From NCBI GenBank assembly GCA_959020715.1, contig CAUESV010000003.1, positions 124,001 to 188,000 on the forward strand: a DNA stretch of 64,000 nt. The letters run 5' to 3'. The position numbers and the translations under genes are program-made. Of this stretch, positions 15,846 to 25,011 are shown one piece after another. The notes under the pieces were generated by a model. The model was not told where the DNA came from, did not search any database, and was given only the letters and a program-made list of their open reading frames with translations. This stretch comes from an uncultured Collinsella sp. GTDB lineage: Bacteria > Actinomycetota > Coriobacteriia > Coriobacteriales > Coriobacteriaceae. Within the stretch, counting starts at the first letter, position 1. Each line of letters starts with the position of its first letter.

Positions 15846-18716
15846 ATGAGTCGCCGCAACACCGAGCTGCTCTTGCTCATCGCCTCGGCGTTCCCCGTCA
15901 TCCTGCTGTATGCGATGTACGTGCTCACCGCGGGCGCCGCCATCTCCTTTGAGACGCTCGCCGTGCCGATCGGCCTCTTTGCCGCCTTCGCCGCGGCACA
16001 TATCGCCGTGCGCATCTTGGCGCCCGGCGCCGACCCCGCCATCCTACCCATCGTATTTATACTTTCGGGCATCGGCATCACGTTCGTGACACGCCTCGCC
16101 CCCGCTCTCGCCATCTCACAGCTCATCATCCTGTTTGTCTCGGTGGCCCTGATGGTGGGAACGCTCGCACTGGTCAAAAACCTCGACGTGGTCATGCGCT
16201 ACAAGTACACCTTTGGCATCATCGGCATCATTCTGCTGATGCTGCCCATCTTTATCGGCACCACGATCTCGGGCTCCAAGCTGTGGATTCGCATCGCGGG
16301 CTTTACCATCCAGCCCGGCGAGTTCGCCAAGGTCTTTATCGTGCTGTTCCTGGCCGGGTACCTGGCCGAGAACCGCGAGCTGCTCTCCATCTCCAACCGC
16401 AAGATCTTAGGTCTTAAGATCCCTCGCCTGCGACTGCTGCTGCCGCTGTTTGCCGTGTGGGGTGTGTGCCTGCTCGTCGTCGTCTTCGAACGCGATCTGG
16501 GTTCGGCCGTGCTGTTCTACACCATCTTCTTGCTGATGCTCTACGTTGCCACGGGACGATTCTCGTATGTCGTTATCGGCCTTGCGCTCTTAGCCGTTGG
16601 AGCCGTGGGCGCCTACAAGTTCCTGTCTCACGTTCAGGTACGTTTCCAGGTTTGGGTCGATCCGTTTAAGGACGCCCAGGGTCAGGGCTACCAGATCGTC
16701 CAGTCGCTCTTCTCGCTTGCCGATGGCGGTCTGGTCGGTGTTGGCATCGGCAACGGCATGGCCAACAACATCCCTGTCGTCGAGTCCGACTTTATCTTCT
16801 CGGCTATCGGCGAGGAGATGGGCCTTTTGGGCGGCGGCGCCGTGCTCATCCTGTTTATGCTCTTTGCCGTGCGTGGCCTCACCACGGCTGCCCGCGCTAA
16901 ATCCGACCTCGCAGCCTTTAGTGCCACGGGCCTTACGGCCGCCATCAGCTTCCAGGCCTTCTTGATCGTTGGCGGCGTAACCCGCCTGATCCCGCTGACC
17001 GGCGTCACCCTGCCCTTTATGAGCCAGGGCGGCTCCTCGCTGCTGGCGAGCTTTATCATCGTCGCGCTCCTGCTGCGCGCCGGTGACGAGGCGACCGGAC
17101 GCGAGGCCGAGCTTACCGGCACCGGCACCATGGCCGCCATCACCGATGATCAGGTCGCATCTGCTGCCGCCCCGACGGGCACGCGCTTTGCCACCTCGTC
17201 TTCCTACGGCAGCGGCAGCCATTCCGTCGGCTCGCGTATGCGCCGTCGCCTGCTCGACACGCCTGAATCCGGTGTGCTCGGCCGCGTCGCGCTCGCCAAC
17301 CGTCTAACCCGTGCGGTGCTCGCCTTTACGGCGCTGTTCGCCATCCTTATCGGCAACCTCACCTATGTCCAGGTCATCAAGGCCAAGGACTATCAGGACA
17401 TGCCGACCAACAACCACACCATCGCCCGCTCCAAGTACATCCAGCGCGGTTCCATCATCACGTCCGACGGCGTGACGCTGGCCGAGTCGCTGCAGCAGGA
17501 GGACGGCACCTACGTACGCTCCTACCCCAACGGTAACCTGGCAGCGCACGTGGTTGGCTACGTGAGCCAGCAGTATGGCACCACCGCCATCGAGAGCGTC
17601 ATGAACGACACGCTCACCGGTTCTAAGGACTACTCCAGCTGGAACAACGCCATCGCGTCGCTCGCGGGCCAGACCCAGCCGGGCAACACCGCCAAGCTCA
17701 CCATCGACTCGCGCATCCAGACGGCGGCCGAGCAGGCACTCAAGGGCTTTAAGGGCGCTGTAGTGGTCATCGACCCGCGTACCGGCGCGGTGCTCGCATG
17801 TGCCAGCTCGCCCACCTACGACAACACCAACATCGATGCCCTGCTGCAGACGGGCGGCGGCGAGGACGGCTCCATGTACAATCGCGCCATGGACGCGCTG
17901 TACACGCCGGGCTCAACGTTTAAGGTCGTTACGCTTTCCGCGGCACTCGAGACCGGTACCGCCAGCCTTACCAGCACCTACCAGGCGCCCGGCTCCATGG
18001 ACATCGGCAACGCACCGGTCACCAACTATGCCAACGAGAGCTACGGCACCATCAGCCTGCAGCAGGCCTTTGCCGTGTCCTCCAACGTCGTCTTTGGCCA
18101 GGTGGCAAACGAAGTTGGCGCAAACACGCTCGTGCAGTTTGCCAACGCCTTTGGCTACGGCCAAAAGCTCGGCCAGGACCTGACCTCCGCGGCCTCCATC
18201 ATGGCCGACCCGTCGCTCATGACCGAGTGGGAGACCGCCTGGGCCGGCGCCGGCCAGCCTGTCGGCATGGACCACACGCCCGGCCCGCAGACCACCGTCA
18301 TGCAAAACGCCGTGATTGCCGCCGCCATCGCTAACAGTGGCGTGGTCATGGACCCGTACTTTGTAGCCCAGGTACTCGCCCCGGACGGAACCGTGGTCAA
18401 GACCACGCAGTCCCGCTCGCTGGGCCAGGCCGTCAGCTCTGCCACGGCCGACCAGGTCAAGCAGGCCATGCTCGCCGTCGTCCAGTCCGGTACCGGCACC
18501 GATGCCCAGGTCCCCGGCGTCAAGGTCGCCGGCAAGACCGGCTCGGCCGAGACCGGCGGCACCAACGTCAACTCGATGTTCGTTGGCTTTGCACCTTACG
18601 ATTCACCCACGGTCGCTATCTCGGTGGCCTTGGAGGATTACGACAAACACGACGTCAAGGCGGCCAAGATTGCCGGCATCGTCCTGACCGCGGCGCTCGC
18701 CGCACAGGGAGCGTGA
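15846..18716 (+). CDS. FtsW/RodA-penicillin-binding protein fusion
   Basis: 956 aa. Residues 1 to about 430 are a SEDS glycosyltransferase (FtsW/RodA/SpoVE type) with about ten membrane segments and the family motif region near GDLGSAVLFY-like RDLGSAVLFY and GEEMGLLGGG. A linker and one more membrane segment (near 495-520) lead into a class B transpeptidase of PbpA type, with the catalytic STFK Ser at residue 690, SSN at 745-747 and KTG at 897-899. In most Actinobacteria rodA and pbpA are adjacent genes; here both activities, glycan polymerisation and crosslinking, are in one chain. The start is ATG 15846 after AAGGGAG, 15 bp after pstP. Confidence 0.95.
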   Translation: MSRRNTELLLLIASAFPVILLYAMYVLTAGAAISFETLAVPIGLFAAFAAAHIAVRILAPGADPAILPIVFILSGIGITFVTRLAPALAISQLIILFVSVALMVGTLALVKNLDVVMRYKYTFGIIGIILLMLPIFIGTTISGSKLWIRIAGFTIQPGEFAKVFIVLFLAGYLAENRELLSISNRKILGLKIPRLRLLLPLFAVWGVCLLVVVFERDLGSAVLFYTIFLLMLYVATGRFSYVVIGLALLAVGAVGAYKFLSHVQVRFQVWVDPFKDAQGQGYQIVQSLFSLADGGLVGVGIGNGMANNIPVVESDFIFSAIGEEMGLLGGGAVLILFMLFAVRGLTTAARAKSDLAAFSATGLTAAISFQAFLIVGGVTRLIPLTGVTLPFMSQGGSSLLASFIIVALLLRAGDEATGREAELTGTGTMAAITDDQVASAAAPTGTRFATSSSYGSGSHSVGSRMRRRLLDTPESGVLGRVALANRLTRAVLAFTALFAILIGNLTYVQVIKAKDYQDMPTNNHTIARSKYIQRGSIITSDGVTLAESLQQEDGTYVRSYPNGNLAAHVVGYVSQQYGTTAIESVMNDTLTGSKDYSSWNNAIASLAGQTQPGNTAKLTIDSRIQTAAEQALKGFKGAVVVIDPRTGAVLACASSPTYDNTNIDALLQTGGGEDGSMYNRAMDALYTPGSTFKVVTLSAALETGTASLTSTYQAPGSMDIGNAPVTNYANESYGTISLQQAFAVSSNVVFGQVANEVGANTLVQFANAFGYGQKLGQDLTSAASIMADPSLMTEWETAWAGAGQPVGMDHTPGPQTTVMQNAVIAAAIANSGVVMDPYFVAQVLAPDGTVVKTTQSRSLGQAVSSATADQVKQAMLAVVQSGTGTDAQVPGVKVAGKTGSAETGGTNVNSMFVGFAPYDSPTVAISVALEDYDKHDVKAAKIAGIVLTAALAAQGA

Positions 18717-18848
18717 TGCCCATGATCGAATCGGACACCCGAGGCGCGCCGCGGCCGAAGAGTTAGCGGCAACGCGCCACACGGCCCCAGCGGCCACATC
18801 GTAGGTACTACACAAATCGTTGAGCGAATAGCTATGTTAGGAGCAGGA

Positions 18849-20804
18849 ATGGAACAGAGGGTCCTCGGGGGAAGATACCTCCTCAAGGATAAGGTGGGGA
18901 CAGGCGGCATGGCGACCGTCTACCGTGCACAGGACCAGGTCCTCGACCGCACGGTTGCCGTCAAAATCATGCTGCCGCAGTATGCTGGCGACGCAACCTT
19001 CGCCGCACGCTTTAAGCAGGAGGCCCAGGCAGCAGCCGGTCTCTCCTCCCCCTATATCGTGGGCGTCTACGATTGGGGCAAGGACGGCGACACCTATTAC
19101 ATCGTCATGGAGTACCTGCGCGGTACCGACCTTAAGAGCGGCATCAAGAGCCACGGCGCCCTCGACCCCAAGAAGGTCGCCCAGATCGGCTCGCAGATCA
19201 GCTCCGCGCTTTCGGTCGCCCACAAGCACGAGATCATCCACCGCGACATCAAGCCGCAGAACATCATGGTGCTGCCCGACGGCAACATCAAGGTCATGGA
19301 CTTTGGCATCGCGCGCGCCAAGAACAGCCACCTCACGCAAGACAACAACGTGCTGGGAACCGCCCACTACGTCAGCCCCGAGCAGACCCGCGGTCAGGAC
19401 CTCGGCCCCACCTCGGATATCTACTCGCTGGGCGTCGTGATGTACGAGTGCGCCACCGGCCGCGTTCCCTTTGACGGTGACGACGCTATTTCGGTCGCAC
19501 TCAAGCAGGTCAACGAGCTACCTGTTCCGCCGAGCCAGATCAACTCCGGTGTCGACGCCGACCTTGAGCGCATCATCCTCAAGTGCATGGAGAAGGACCC
19601 GGCAAACCGCTTCCAGACCGCTGACGAGCTGCGTCAGGTGCTCAACAGCTACCTGTCCGGTCGTGCCGTCAACATCTCGGAGCCCACGCGTATCATCGGT
19701 GCCCCCGGTGAGCTGGGCGCCACCAAGACTCGCGAGCTTTCCGATCAGACGCGCGCCATGGTGCGTCCCGTCTCGGGCGTGAGCGGCCAGAATACCGCCC
19801 GTAGCTCGGTTTCGGGCTCCACCGGCTCCTACGAGGTCGAAAAGCCCAAATCCAACAAGAACAAGATCATCGCCGCTGTGGTGGCAGCTGTTGCCGTCAT
19901 CGGCATCGTTGTGGCCTTTGCCACAGGACTCTTTGGCGGCGAGCAGGTCCCCGTGCCCGACGTGCTGGGCAAGGACCAGCAGACTGCCGTCGAGCTGATC
20001 AAGGAAGCCGGCCTCGAGGTCGGCACCATCGACCAAAGCTACAACGACGATGTCGACGAGGGCAAAGTCGCCGAGCAGACGCCCAACGGCCACACCAAGA
20101 AGGCCAAGGGCACCAAGGTGAACCTGGTAATCTCCAAGGGCCCCAAGCCCTCCGAGAAGGTTGAGGTTCCCCAGCTTCTCGGCCTGACCAAGGACCAGGC
20201 AGAAGCCGCGCTGGCAAGCGTTGGCCTGAAGGGCAACGCCTCCGAGGAGGCCAACGAGGCCGATGAGGGCCAGGTCTTTGAACAGGGCACCGAAGCCGGT
20301 AAGGAAGTCGAGAAGGGCACGACCATCTCGTACAAGGTCTCGAGTGGCCCGGATACCACGTCCGTCCCCGATCTGACCGACATGACCGAGGCCCAAGCGC
20401 GCAACGCCCTCGACATGGCAGGCTTTGGCGTCGACGTGAGCTACCAGGAGAACGACTCGGTTACCGAGGGCACCGTGATCAGCTGGAACCCCAGCGGCAA
20501 GCAGAAGCCCGGCGCCACGATTACCGTCGTCATTGCCAAGAAGTCCGGCAAGGCCTCCGTCCCGGGCAACCTATACGGCAAGAGCATTTCCGCCGCCGTT
20601 ACCGCGCTCAACAACGCCGGTTTCTATAACATTGGCTTCTGTGACCAGAACGGCAATCCCGTGAGCGGTAACGAGGATGCCACCGTTACGGGCGTCTCCC
20701 CCACCGGCAAGCAGTCCACCGACAGCACGATTACGCTGACGGTTGCACTTTCTGGCTCGGGTTCGGGTTCGGGTACGGGCGACGATTCCGGTACGACCAA
20801 CTAG
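18849..20804 (+). CDS. pknB: PASTA-domain Ser/Thr protein kinase
   Basis: 651 aa from ATG 18849, with AGGAG five bases upstream (an in-frame ATG at 18834 lies before it). Kinase domain: VGTGGMA glycine loop at 16-22, Lys 39, HRD at 131-133, DFG at 151-153. A membrane segment at about 340-362 is followed by four PASTA repeats that sense peptidoglycan fragments or lipid II; the fourth is the most diverged. It ends in a Gly/Ser-rich tail. This is the PknB/PrkC-type master kinase of cell wall growth and completes the conserved cluster that starts at 10.7 kb. Confidence 0.96.
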   Translation: MEQRVLGGRYLLKDKVGTGGMATVYRAQDQVLDRTVAVKIMLPQYAGDATFAARFKQEAQAAAGLSSPYIVGVYDWGKDGDTYYIVMEYLRGTDLKSGIKSHGALDPKKVAQIGSQISSALSVAHKHEIIHRDIKPQNIMVLPDGNIKVMDFGIARAKNSHLTQDNNVLGTAHYVSPEQTRGQDLGPTSDIYSLGVVMYECATGRVPFDGDDAISVALKQVNELPVPPSQINSGVDADLERIILKCMEKDPANRFQTADELRQVLNSYLSGRAVNISEPTRIIGAPGELGATKTRELSDQTRAMVRPVSGVSGQNTARSSVSGSTGSYEVEKPKSNKNKIIAAVVAAVAVIGIVVAFATGLFGGEQVPVPDVLGKDQQTAVELIKEAGLEVGTIDQSYNDDVDEGKVAEQTPNGHTKKAKGTKVNLVISKGPKPSEKVEVPQLLGLTKDQAEAALASVGLKGNASEEANEADEGQVFEQGTEAGKEVEKGTTISYKVSSGPDTTSVPDLTDMTEAQARNALDMAGFGVDVSYQENDSVTEGTVISWNPSGKQKPGATITVVIAKKSGKASVPGNLYGKSISAAVTALNNAGFYNIGFCDQNGNPVSGNEDATVTGVSPTGKQSTDSTITLTVALSGSGSGSGTGDDSGTTN

Positions 20805-20856
20805 TCGCCACCCAACCGCTCATTACGGCTCTCGCCGCAAACATATTCGCTCACAG

Positions 20857-20896
20857 GCGCCCGCTTGCTCCCCCAGCAAGCGGGCGCTTCATTTTT
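20857..20896 (+). terminator. Rho-independent terminator of pknB
   Basis: A 13-bp GC-rich stem (GCGCCCGCTTGCT paired with 20875-20887), a five-base loop, then TTCATTTTT. Confidence 0.85.
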
Positions 20897-20955
20897 GATA
20901 TGGCATTGAACCAGAAAAGCCCGGCACCGTGGCGGTACCGGGCTCGGCAAATCTC

Positions 20956-21210
20956 TGGTGCCCCCGGGCGGATTCGAAAACTCCCCCGCGGGGAAATGAG
21001 TGACGCGGGTGTCGACGGTCCGAATCCTGCCCTTAGACCAGAAGAGCCCGGCACCGTGGCGGTACCGGGCTCGATATTCCTCTGGTGCCCCCGGGCGGAT
21101 TCGAAAACTCCCCCCGCGGGGAAATGAGTGACGCGGGTGTCGACGGTCCGAATCCTGCCCTTAGACCAGAAGAGCCCGGCACCGTGGCGGTACCGGGCTC
21201 GATATTCCTC
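20956..21210 (-). repeat. Two tandem 127/128-bp units duplicating the tRNA-Arg 3' end and terminator
   Basis: Units 20956-21082 and 21083-21210 each start, on the plus strand, with the complement of the tRNA-Arg 3' end (about 23 bp including CCA). Each also carries an inverted near-copy of the tRNA T-arm region and ends with the same terminator hairpin as the intact tRNA. They differ by one inserted C. A further copy of the hairpin alone lies just before the first unit, near 20921-20948. Confidence 0.85.
21172..21200 (-). terminator. Terminator of tRNA-Arg
   Basis: A 13-bp near-perfect stem (GAGCCCGGCACCG with 21188-21200) with a three-base loop lies 10 bases downstream of the tRNA 3' end on the minus strand and is followed by TTCT. 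The same hairpin appears three times, once per tandem copy. Confidence 0.65.
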
Positions 21211-21286
21211 TGGTGCCCCCGGGCGGATTCGAACCGTCGACACCCGCTTTAGGAGAGCGGTGCTCTATCCCCTGAGCTACGGAGGC
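21211..21286 (-). tRNA. tRNA-Arg, anticodon CCT
   Basis: 76 nt on the minus strand from GCCTCCG (21286) to an encoded CCA (21211-21213). Acceptor arms pair over seven positions with one G-T. The D arm has GCTC-GAGC, the anticodon loop is CTCCTAA within a CCGCT/AGCGG stem, and the T loop is TTCGAAT. The anticodon CCT reads AGG Arg codons. Confidence 0.95.
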
Positions 21287-21326
21287 ATGTTGTACTAGTG
21301 TAGCAGATTTACACCGCTACCAATGG

Positions 21327-21725
21327 CTAGTTGCCTTTGTGGAAAAGGTTCTTGATGACGGAGGGGATGCTCTTGGCGCCCTTGGCCGTCACATCGATAA
21401 AGTCGGGCGAACGAACGAGCTTGTCCTCGTCAATGTACTTACGCACCGCGCGAAGCGTTTCCTTGTCATTGCGCGTCGAAAACGTAAAGTGGCCATTCTC
21501 TTTGGTAAAGATGGCAAAACGCGTAATCTTCTTGGTGCCGCGCAAAACCTCGGCGGCAATATAGTCGACCTCGTCCCACGGGATCTGAATATAATCCTCG
21601 GGATTGCGCTCGTTATAGTACTCAAACGCCTTATTGCCCACCATCACGTTACCGTGACTGGTAAGCCCCATCAGGCAGGTTGCCGGCGTTGCCAGATCGA
21701 CCGTGCTGTTCTGAGATTGCGCCAT
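21327..21725 (-). CDS. manO: DUF956 family protein of the mannose PTS operon
   Basis: 132 aa from ATG 21725 with GAGG just upstream; an upstream in-frame start at 21776 would add 17 poorly conserved residues. It matches the DUF956 (ManO) family, small cytoplasmic proteins found almost only downstream of mannose-family PTS genes and thought to affect PTS regulation. It follows the IID gene after 120 bp on the same strand and ends the operon. Confidence 0.85.
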   Translation of the reverse strand: MAQSQNSTVDLATPATCLMGLTSHGNVMVGNKAFEYYNERNPEDYIQIPWDEVDYIAAEVLRGTKKITRFAIFTKENGHFTFSTRNDKETLRAVRKYIDEDKLVRSPDFIDVTAKGAKSIPSVIKNLFHKGN

Positions 21726-21845
21726 ACGCGCCTCGCCCTCCAATAAAAACAATCGGACCGCATCCAGTGTACCCACCGGGTGCGGTCCGTTTCAATGGCT
21801 CAAAAGCCCTTGCCTAGCAGCTCTCGGTCTTAAGCCGAAGCGTGC

Positions 21846-22766
21846 TTACATGAAGCCGCAGACGCGACCGATGATGCCGACGGCGAAGAGAGCCAGGATG
21901 ATGACGATCGGGCTGACCTTCTTCTTGAGGAGCTTGCAGACCAGAAGGGTCAGGCACACGGCGGCAAGGCCGGGGATGAGCTGATCGAGGTTGGCCTGAA
22001 GCGTGGTGACCTTCACCGGGTCGAGTGCGTTGGCACCGACAGAGCTGTACATCGTCAGTGCCTGCTTGATGCCCTCAGAACCGGCGGGCAGGTTGGCCCA
22101 GTCGATATAGGCGCCAGCAGACTGCGTGACCTTGGAGACGACCGGGGTGAAGGAGATGGACACCCAGCGCTCGACCAGGGCGCCGATGATGAACATACCC
22201 AGGATGGAAGCACCCTCGGTGACCTTGCCCATCAGACCGCCGGAGAGGTCCTTGGCGATGGAGGAGCCGACCTTGTAGCCAAACTCCTGCGTGTACCACA
22301 GGAAGGCGTAACGGATGATGTTCCACGCGAAGAAGAACAGCAGCGGACCGGCGATGCTGCCGGACAGGGCCAGGGAAGCGCCCAGAGCGCCCAGAATCGG
22401 GCGAAGGGTGAACCAGAAGGCGGGGTCGCCGACGCCGGCGAGCGGGCCCATCATACCGACCTTGACGCCCTGAATGGCGACGTCGTCAATCGGAGCACCG
22501 TTGGCGCGCTCCTCCTCGAGGGCGAGGGTAACGCCAATGACGGGGGCGGAAACATAGGGGTGGGTGTTATAGAACTCCAAGTGGCGCTTAAGAGCGGCAA
22601 TCTGGTCATCCTTGCTGGTGTAGAGCTTCTTGATCGCAGGGATCATTGCGAAGCACCAGCCGCCGTTCTGCATACGCTCGTAGTTCCACGAGCCCTGAAG
22701 GAACTGATGACGGAAGCAAACCTTCTTACGGTCAGCCTTGGTGAGCTGAATCTTGTTCTCTGCCAT
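21846..22766 (-). CDS. manZ: Mannose-family PTS transporter subunit IID
   Basis: 306 aa from ATG 22766 with AGGGGAG upstream. Membrane subunit of the mannose/fructose/sorbose PTS. The N-terminus (ADRKKVCFRHQFLQGSWNYE) and the NGGWCFAMIPAI region are typical of IID, followed by hydrophobic segments near the C-terminus. Together with IIC it forms the sugar channel. It lies 16 bp after the IIC gene. Confidence 0.95.
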   Translation of the reverse strand: MAENKIQLTKADRKKVCFRHQFLQGSWNYERMQNGGWCFAMIPAIKKLYTSKDDQIAALKRHLEFYNTHPYVSAPVIGVTLALEEERANGAPIDDVAIQGVKVGMMGPLAGVGDPAFWFTLRPILGALGASLALSGSIAGPLLFFFAWNIIRYAFLWYTQEFGYKVGSSIAKDLSGGLMGKVTEGASILGMFIIGALVERWVSISFTPVVSKVTQSAGAYIDWANLPAGSEGIKQALTMYSSVGANALDPVKVTTLQANLDQLIPGLAAVCLTLLVCKLLKKKVSPIVIILALFAVGIIGRVCGFM

Positions 22767-22782
22767 ATGTATCACTCCCCTC

Positions 22783-23601
22783 CTACTCGTAATCGTTCAG
22801 AATGTCGCCGAGCGGGTCACCGGAGCCACCGCCCATGCCGCCACCCTGCTTGGCCAGATCCTTAAGGCCAAGGTAGATGAGGGCAAGGGAGATGCCGATG
22901 AGGCCAAGGGCGATCAGCGTGAGCTGAGGGATGGCAGCAAGGACAAAGCCGAGGATGAAGAACGGCCAGGTCTCCTTGGTGGCCATCATGTTGATGACCA
23001 TGGCGTAACCGACGGAAGCGACCATGCCGCCGCCGACAGCCATGCCGCCGGACAGCCAATCGGGCATAGCGTTAAGCGCGTTGGTAACAGCCTCGGCCGG
23101 GATGATGCACAGAAGTACTGCCGGGATGGCGATACGAACACCCTGCATGAGGATGCCGGCGTACTGCCAACGCTCGATGCCGGCGAAGTCGCCCTTCTCG
23201 GCGCAGGCGTCCATGCCGTGAACCATAGCGGTAGCCAGGGTACGGCAGATCATGGTCAGGAACAGACCAGCGACCGACAGCGGGACGGCGACGGCGATGG
23301 CAGCGGTAACGGCCTTGGCCGAATCGGTGGCGCCACCGTTGAGGGCGAGCACCATGATGATCGAAGAAGCGACCGAGGCCAGAGCGGCGTCAGGCGCGAC
23401 GGCGGCGCCGACGTTAGCCCAGCCAAGGGCCATCATCTGGAGCGAACCGCCCAGGAGGATGCCCTCCTGAAGGTGACCGGTTACGAGACCGATAAGCGTG
23501 CATGCCACGAGCGGCTGATGGAACTGGAACTCATCCAGAATGCCTTCCATACCGGCAAGCAACGCGACAATCGCAACAAGCAGAATAGTGATTGCAGACA
23601 T
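22783..23601 (-). CDS. manY: Mannose-family PTS transporter subunit IIC
   Basis: 272 aa, almost entirely hydrophobic with about eight to nine membrane segments. It begins at an ATG with GGAGGGTCCG upstream. Sequence character and position between IIAB and IID identify it as the IIC sugar translocation subunit. The likely substrate class is mannose, glucose or a related hexose; the sequence alone does not fix it. Confidence 0.95.
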   Translation of the reverse strand: MSAITILLVAIVALLAGMEGILDEFQFHQPLVACTLIGLVTGHLQEGILLGGSLQMMALGWANVGAAVAPDAALASVASSIIMVLALNGGATDSAKAVTAAIAVAVPLSVAGLFLTMICRTLATAMVHGMDACAEKGDFAGIERWQYAGILMQGVRIAIPAVLLCIIPAEAVTNALNAMPDWLSGGMAVGGGMVASVGYAMVINMMATKETWPFFILGFVLAAIPQLTLIALGLIGISLALIYLGLKDLAKQGGGMGGGSGDPLGDILNDYE

Positions 23602-23619
23602 GTATCGGACCCTCCTTTA

Positions 23620-24609
23620 CTATGCTTGAGCGGCCAGTTCGGCCTTAGCTTTCTTCAACATGGCGTCGAGATCCTCGGAGGAATCCGAAGGAACCTTGCG
23701 GACCTCGAACTTGACGCCCTTGGCCTTGAGAGCCTCGATGGTCTTGACATCGTCATCGCCCATAGCGACAGCGTTGGTGACGACGACCTTGCCCTTGGAG
23801 TGGGCCATGGAACCGATGTTGGCTTCCTTGATGTCGACGCCGGCCTCGATGGCCCTGAGCAGATCCTGCGGGTTCTCGAACAGCAGCATGGCCTTGGTGT
23901 CGCCAAAGCGCGTGTCCTTGACGACCTCGGCCATCTTCTTGATGGGCACGACGTTGGCGTGGACTCCCGGAGGGGCAGCCTGCTCAATCATGGTCTTGCG
24001 GAGCTCATCGTGAGCAACGCCGTCGGAGACCACGATAATGCGGTTGGGGTTGATCTGCTTGGTCCACGTGGTGGCCACCTGACCATGCAGCAGACGGGTG
24101 TCGATACGGACGTGGGCGATCTTGATGTGCCCATCGCCGATGACCGTTCCCGGAGGAATGGCACCCGCAGGAGCAGCGGCGGCCGCAGCCGGCTTCTTCT
24201 CCTCGGGCTCCAAAGACTCGGGCTTGACGCGCACGCCGGCCTTAGCCTCAGTCACGAGATGTTTTGCGATCGCATGTGCAGTGTTCTTTGCGTCAAAGCG
24301 CTGCGAATATGCCTCGATGAGCATAGGCAGGTTGACACCGGTGACGATAGCCCAGGAATCATGGCCCTCGATGAGACCGCTGATCTGGTTGAAGGGCGTG
24401 CCGCCCCACAGATCAACGAGGAAGAGCACCTGCTCCTGGTCCTCGAAGGAAGCGACTGCTTCCTCGACCTTGGCTCGGAAGTCGTCGGGGCCCATGCTCG
24501 GCTCGAGCGAGACCACGGCTACAGACGGCTGATCGCCAAAGACCATCGAGCCCGTCTGCTTGATTCCAGCCGCCAAGTCACCATGGCTAGCAAGAACAAT
24601 ACTTACCAT
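23620..24609 (-). CDS. manX: Mannose-family PTS transporter subunit IIAB
   Basis: 329 aa from ATG 24609 with GGAGG seven bases upstream. The N-terminal IIA domain has its phosphorylated His at residue 9 (ASHGDLAAG). An Ala/Pro-rich hinge follows near residues 148-165. The C-terminal IIB domain has its phosphorylated His in DTRLLHGQVATTW. It passes phosphate from HPr to the sugar entering through IIC-IID. First gene of the manX-manY-manZ-manO operon. Confidence 0.96.
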   Translation of the reverse strand: MVSIVLASHGDLAAGIKQTGSMVFGDQPSVAVVSLEPSMGPDDFRAKVEEAVASFEDQEQVLFLVDLWGGTPFNQISGLIEGHDSWAIVTGVNLPMLIEAYSQRFDAKNTAHAIAKHLVTEAKAGVRVKPESLEPEEKKPAAAAAAPAGAIPPGTVIGDGHIKIAHVRIDTRLLHGQVATTWTKQINPNRIIVVSDGVAHDELRKTMIEQAAPPGVHANVVPIKKMAEVVKDTRFGDTKAMLLFENPQDLLRAIEAGVDIKEANIGSMAHSKGKVVVTNAVAMGDDDVKTIEALKAKGVKFEVRKVPSDSSEDLDAMLKKAKAELAAQA

Positions 24610-25011
24610 CACATAACCTCCTTTTTGTCTACGTAATTCCTACACGACAGTTATGGAGTATAGCTGCAAATACAGCAGAATTGTTTGAAAAACTGCAAAA
24701 GGTAGCATTATTTGTTTAAACGTCTTAATTTGTTACAAGTTGATTACATTCCAGCATCATTGGCTGATCTGCCGCTGATAACTGATACCCAACCAATACT
24801 TACACGACGGATATGCGCATGCTGTCATTATTACCGCTTTTAAACAGATGCAAACGTGCTGAGACTGAGGCTATTTCGTTTAAACAGCTGCGCCTTGACT
24901 AATAGCGAGCAATATGCTCTAGCAAAGTAGTCATTGGGAACGTTCTTAAACGACCAGTCGTTGGGGACGATTTTTTCGACCAGTCGTTTAAGTACGTCCC
25001 CAATGGCTAAG
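24610..25011. other. AT-rich leader of the mannose PTS operon plus palindrome
   Basis: A 402-bp gap. Its left part is AT-rich and should hold the man operon promoter. On the minus strand a TATACT at 24662-24657 is a possible -10 box, but no good -35 box stands at normal spacing. I found no sigma-54 type GG-N10-GC pair. The right end holds the GGGAC palindrome at 24932-25005. No gene is supported. Confidence 0.4.
24932..25005. repeat. GGGAC-core palindrome, downstream of hypA
   Basis: A 23-base arm at 24932-24954 pairs with 24983-25005 with two mismatches (CATTGGG...TTAAACGAC). The interior contains another GGGGACG. It starts 7 bp after the hypA stop and may act as its terminator. Its arms match those at 39880-39954 and the solo copy at 63664-63686. 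Confidence 0.75.

Larger units (their letters stand above)
20805..21210. other. Intergenic region with terminators and tRNA fragments
   Basis: The stretch between pknB and tRNA-Arg contains the pknB terminator and then tandem partial copies of the tRNA 3' end and its terminator. No gene is supported here; open frames on both strands simply follow the repeats. Confidence 0.7.

Noticed and set aside
20956..21210. Extra tRNA genes
   Set aside because: The tandem units contain only the 3' end of tRNA-Arg and lack the acceptor 5' strand, D arm and anticodon arm.
22753..24636. Long plus-strand open frame of about 627 codons opposite the mannose PTS genes
   Set aside because: It is the complement of manX, manY and manZ, which have clear motifs; high GC produces long antisense frames.
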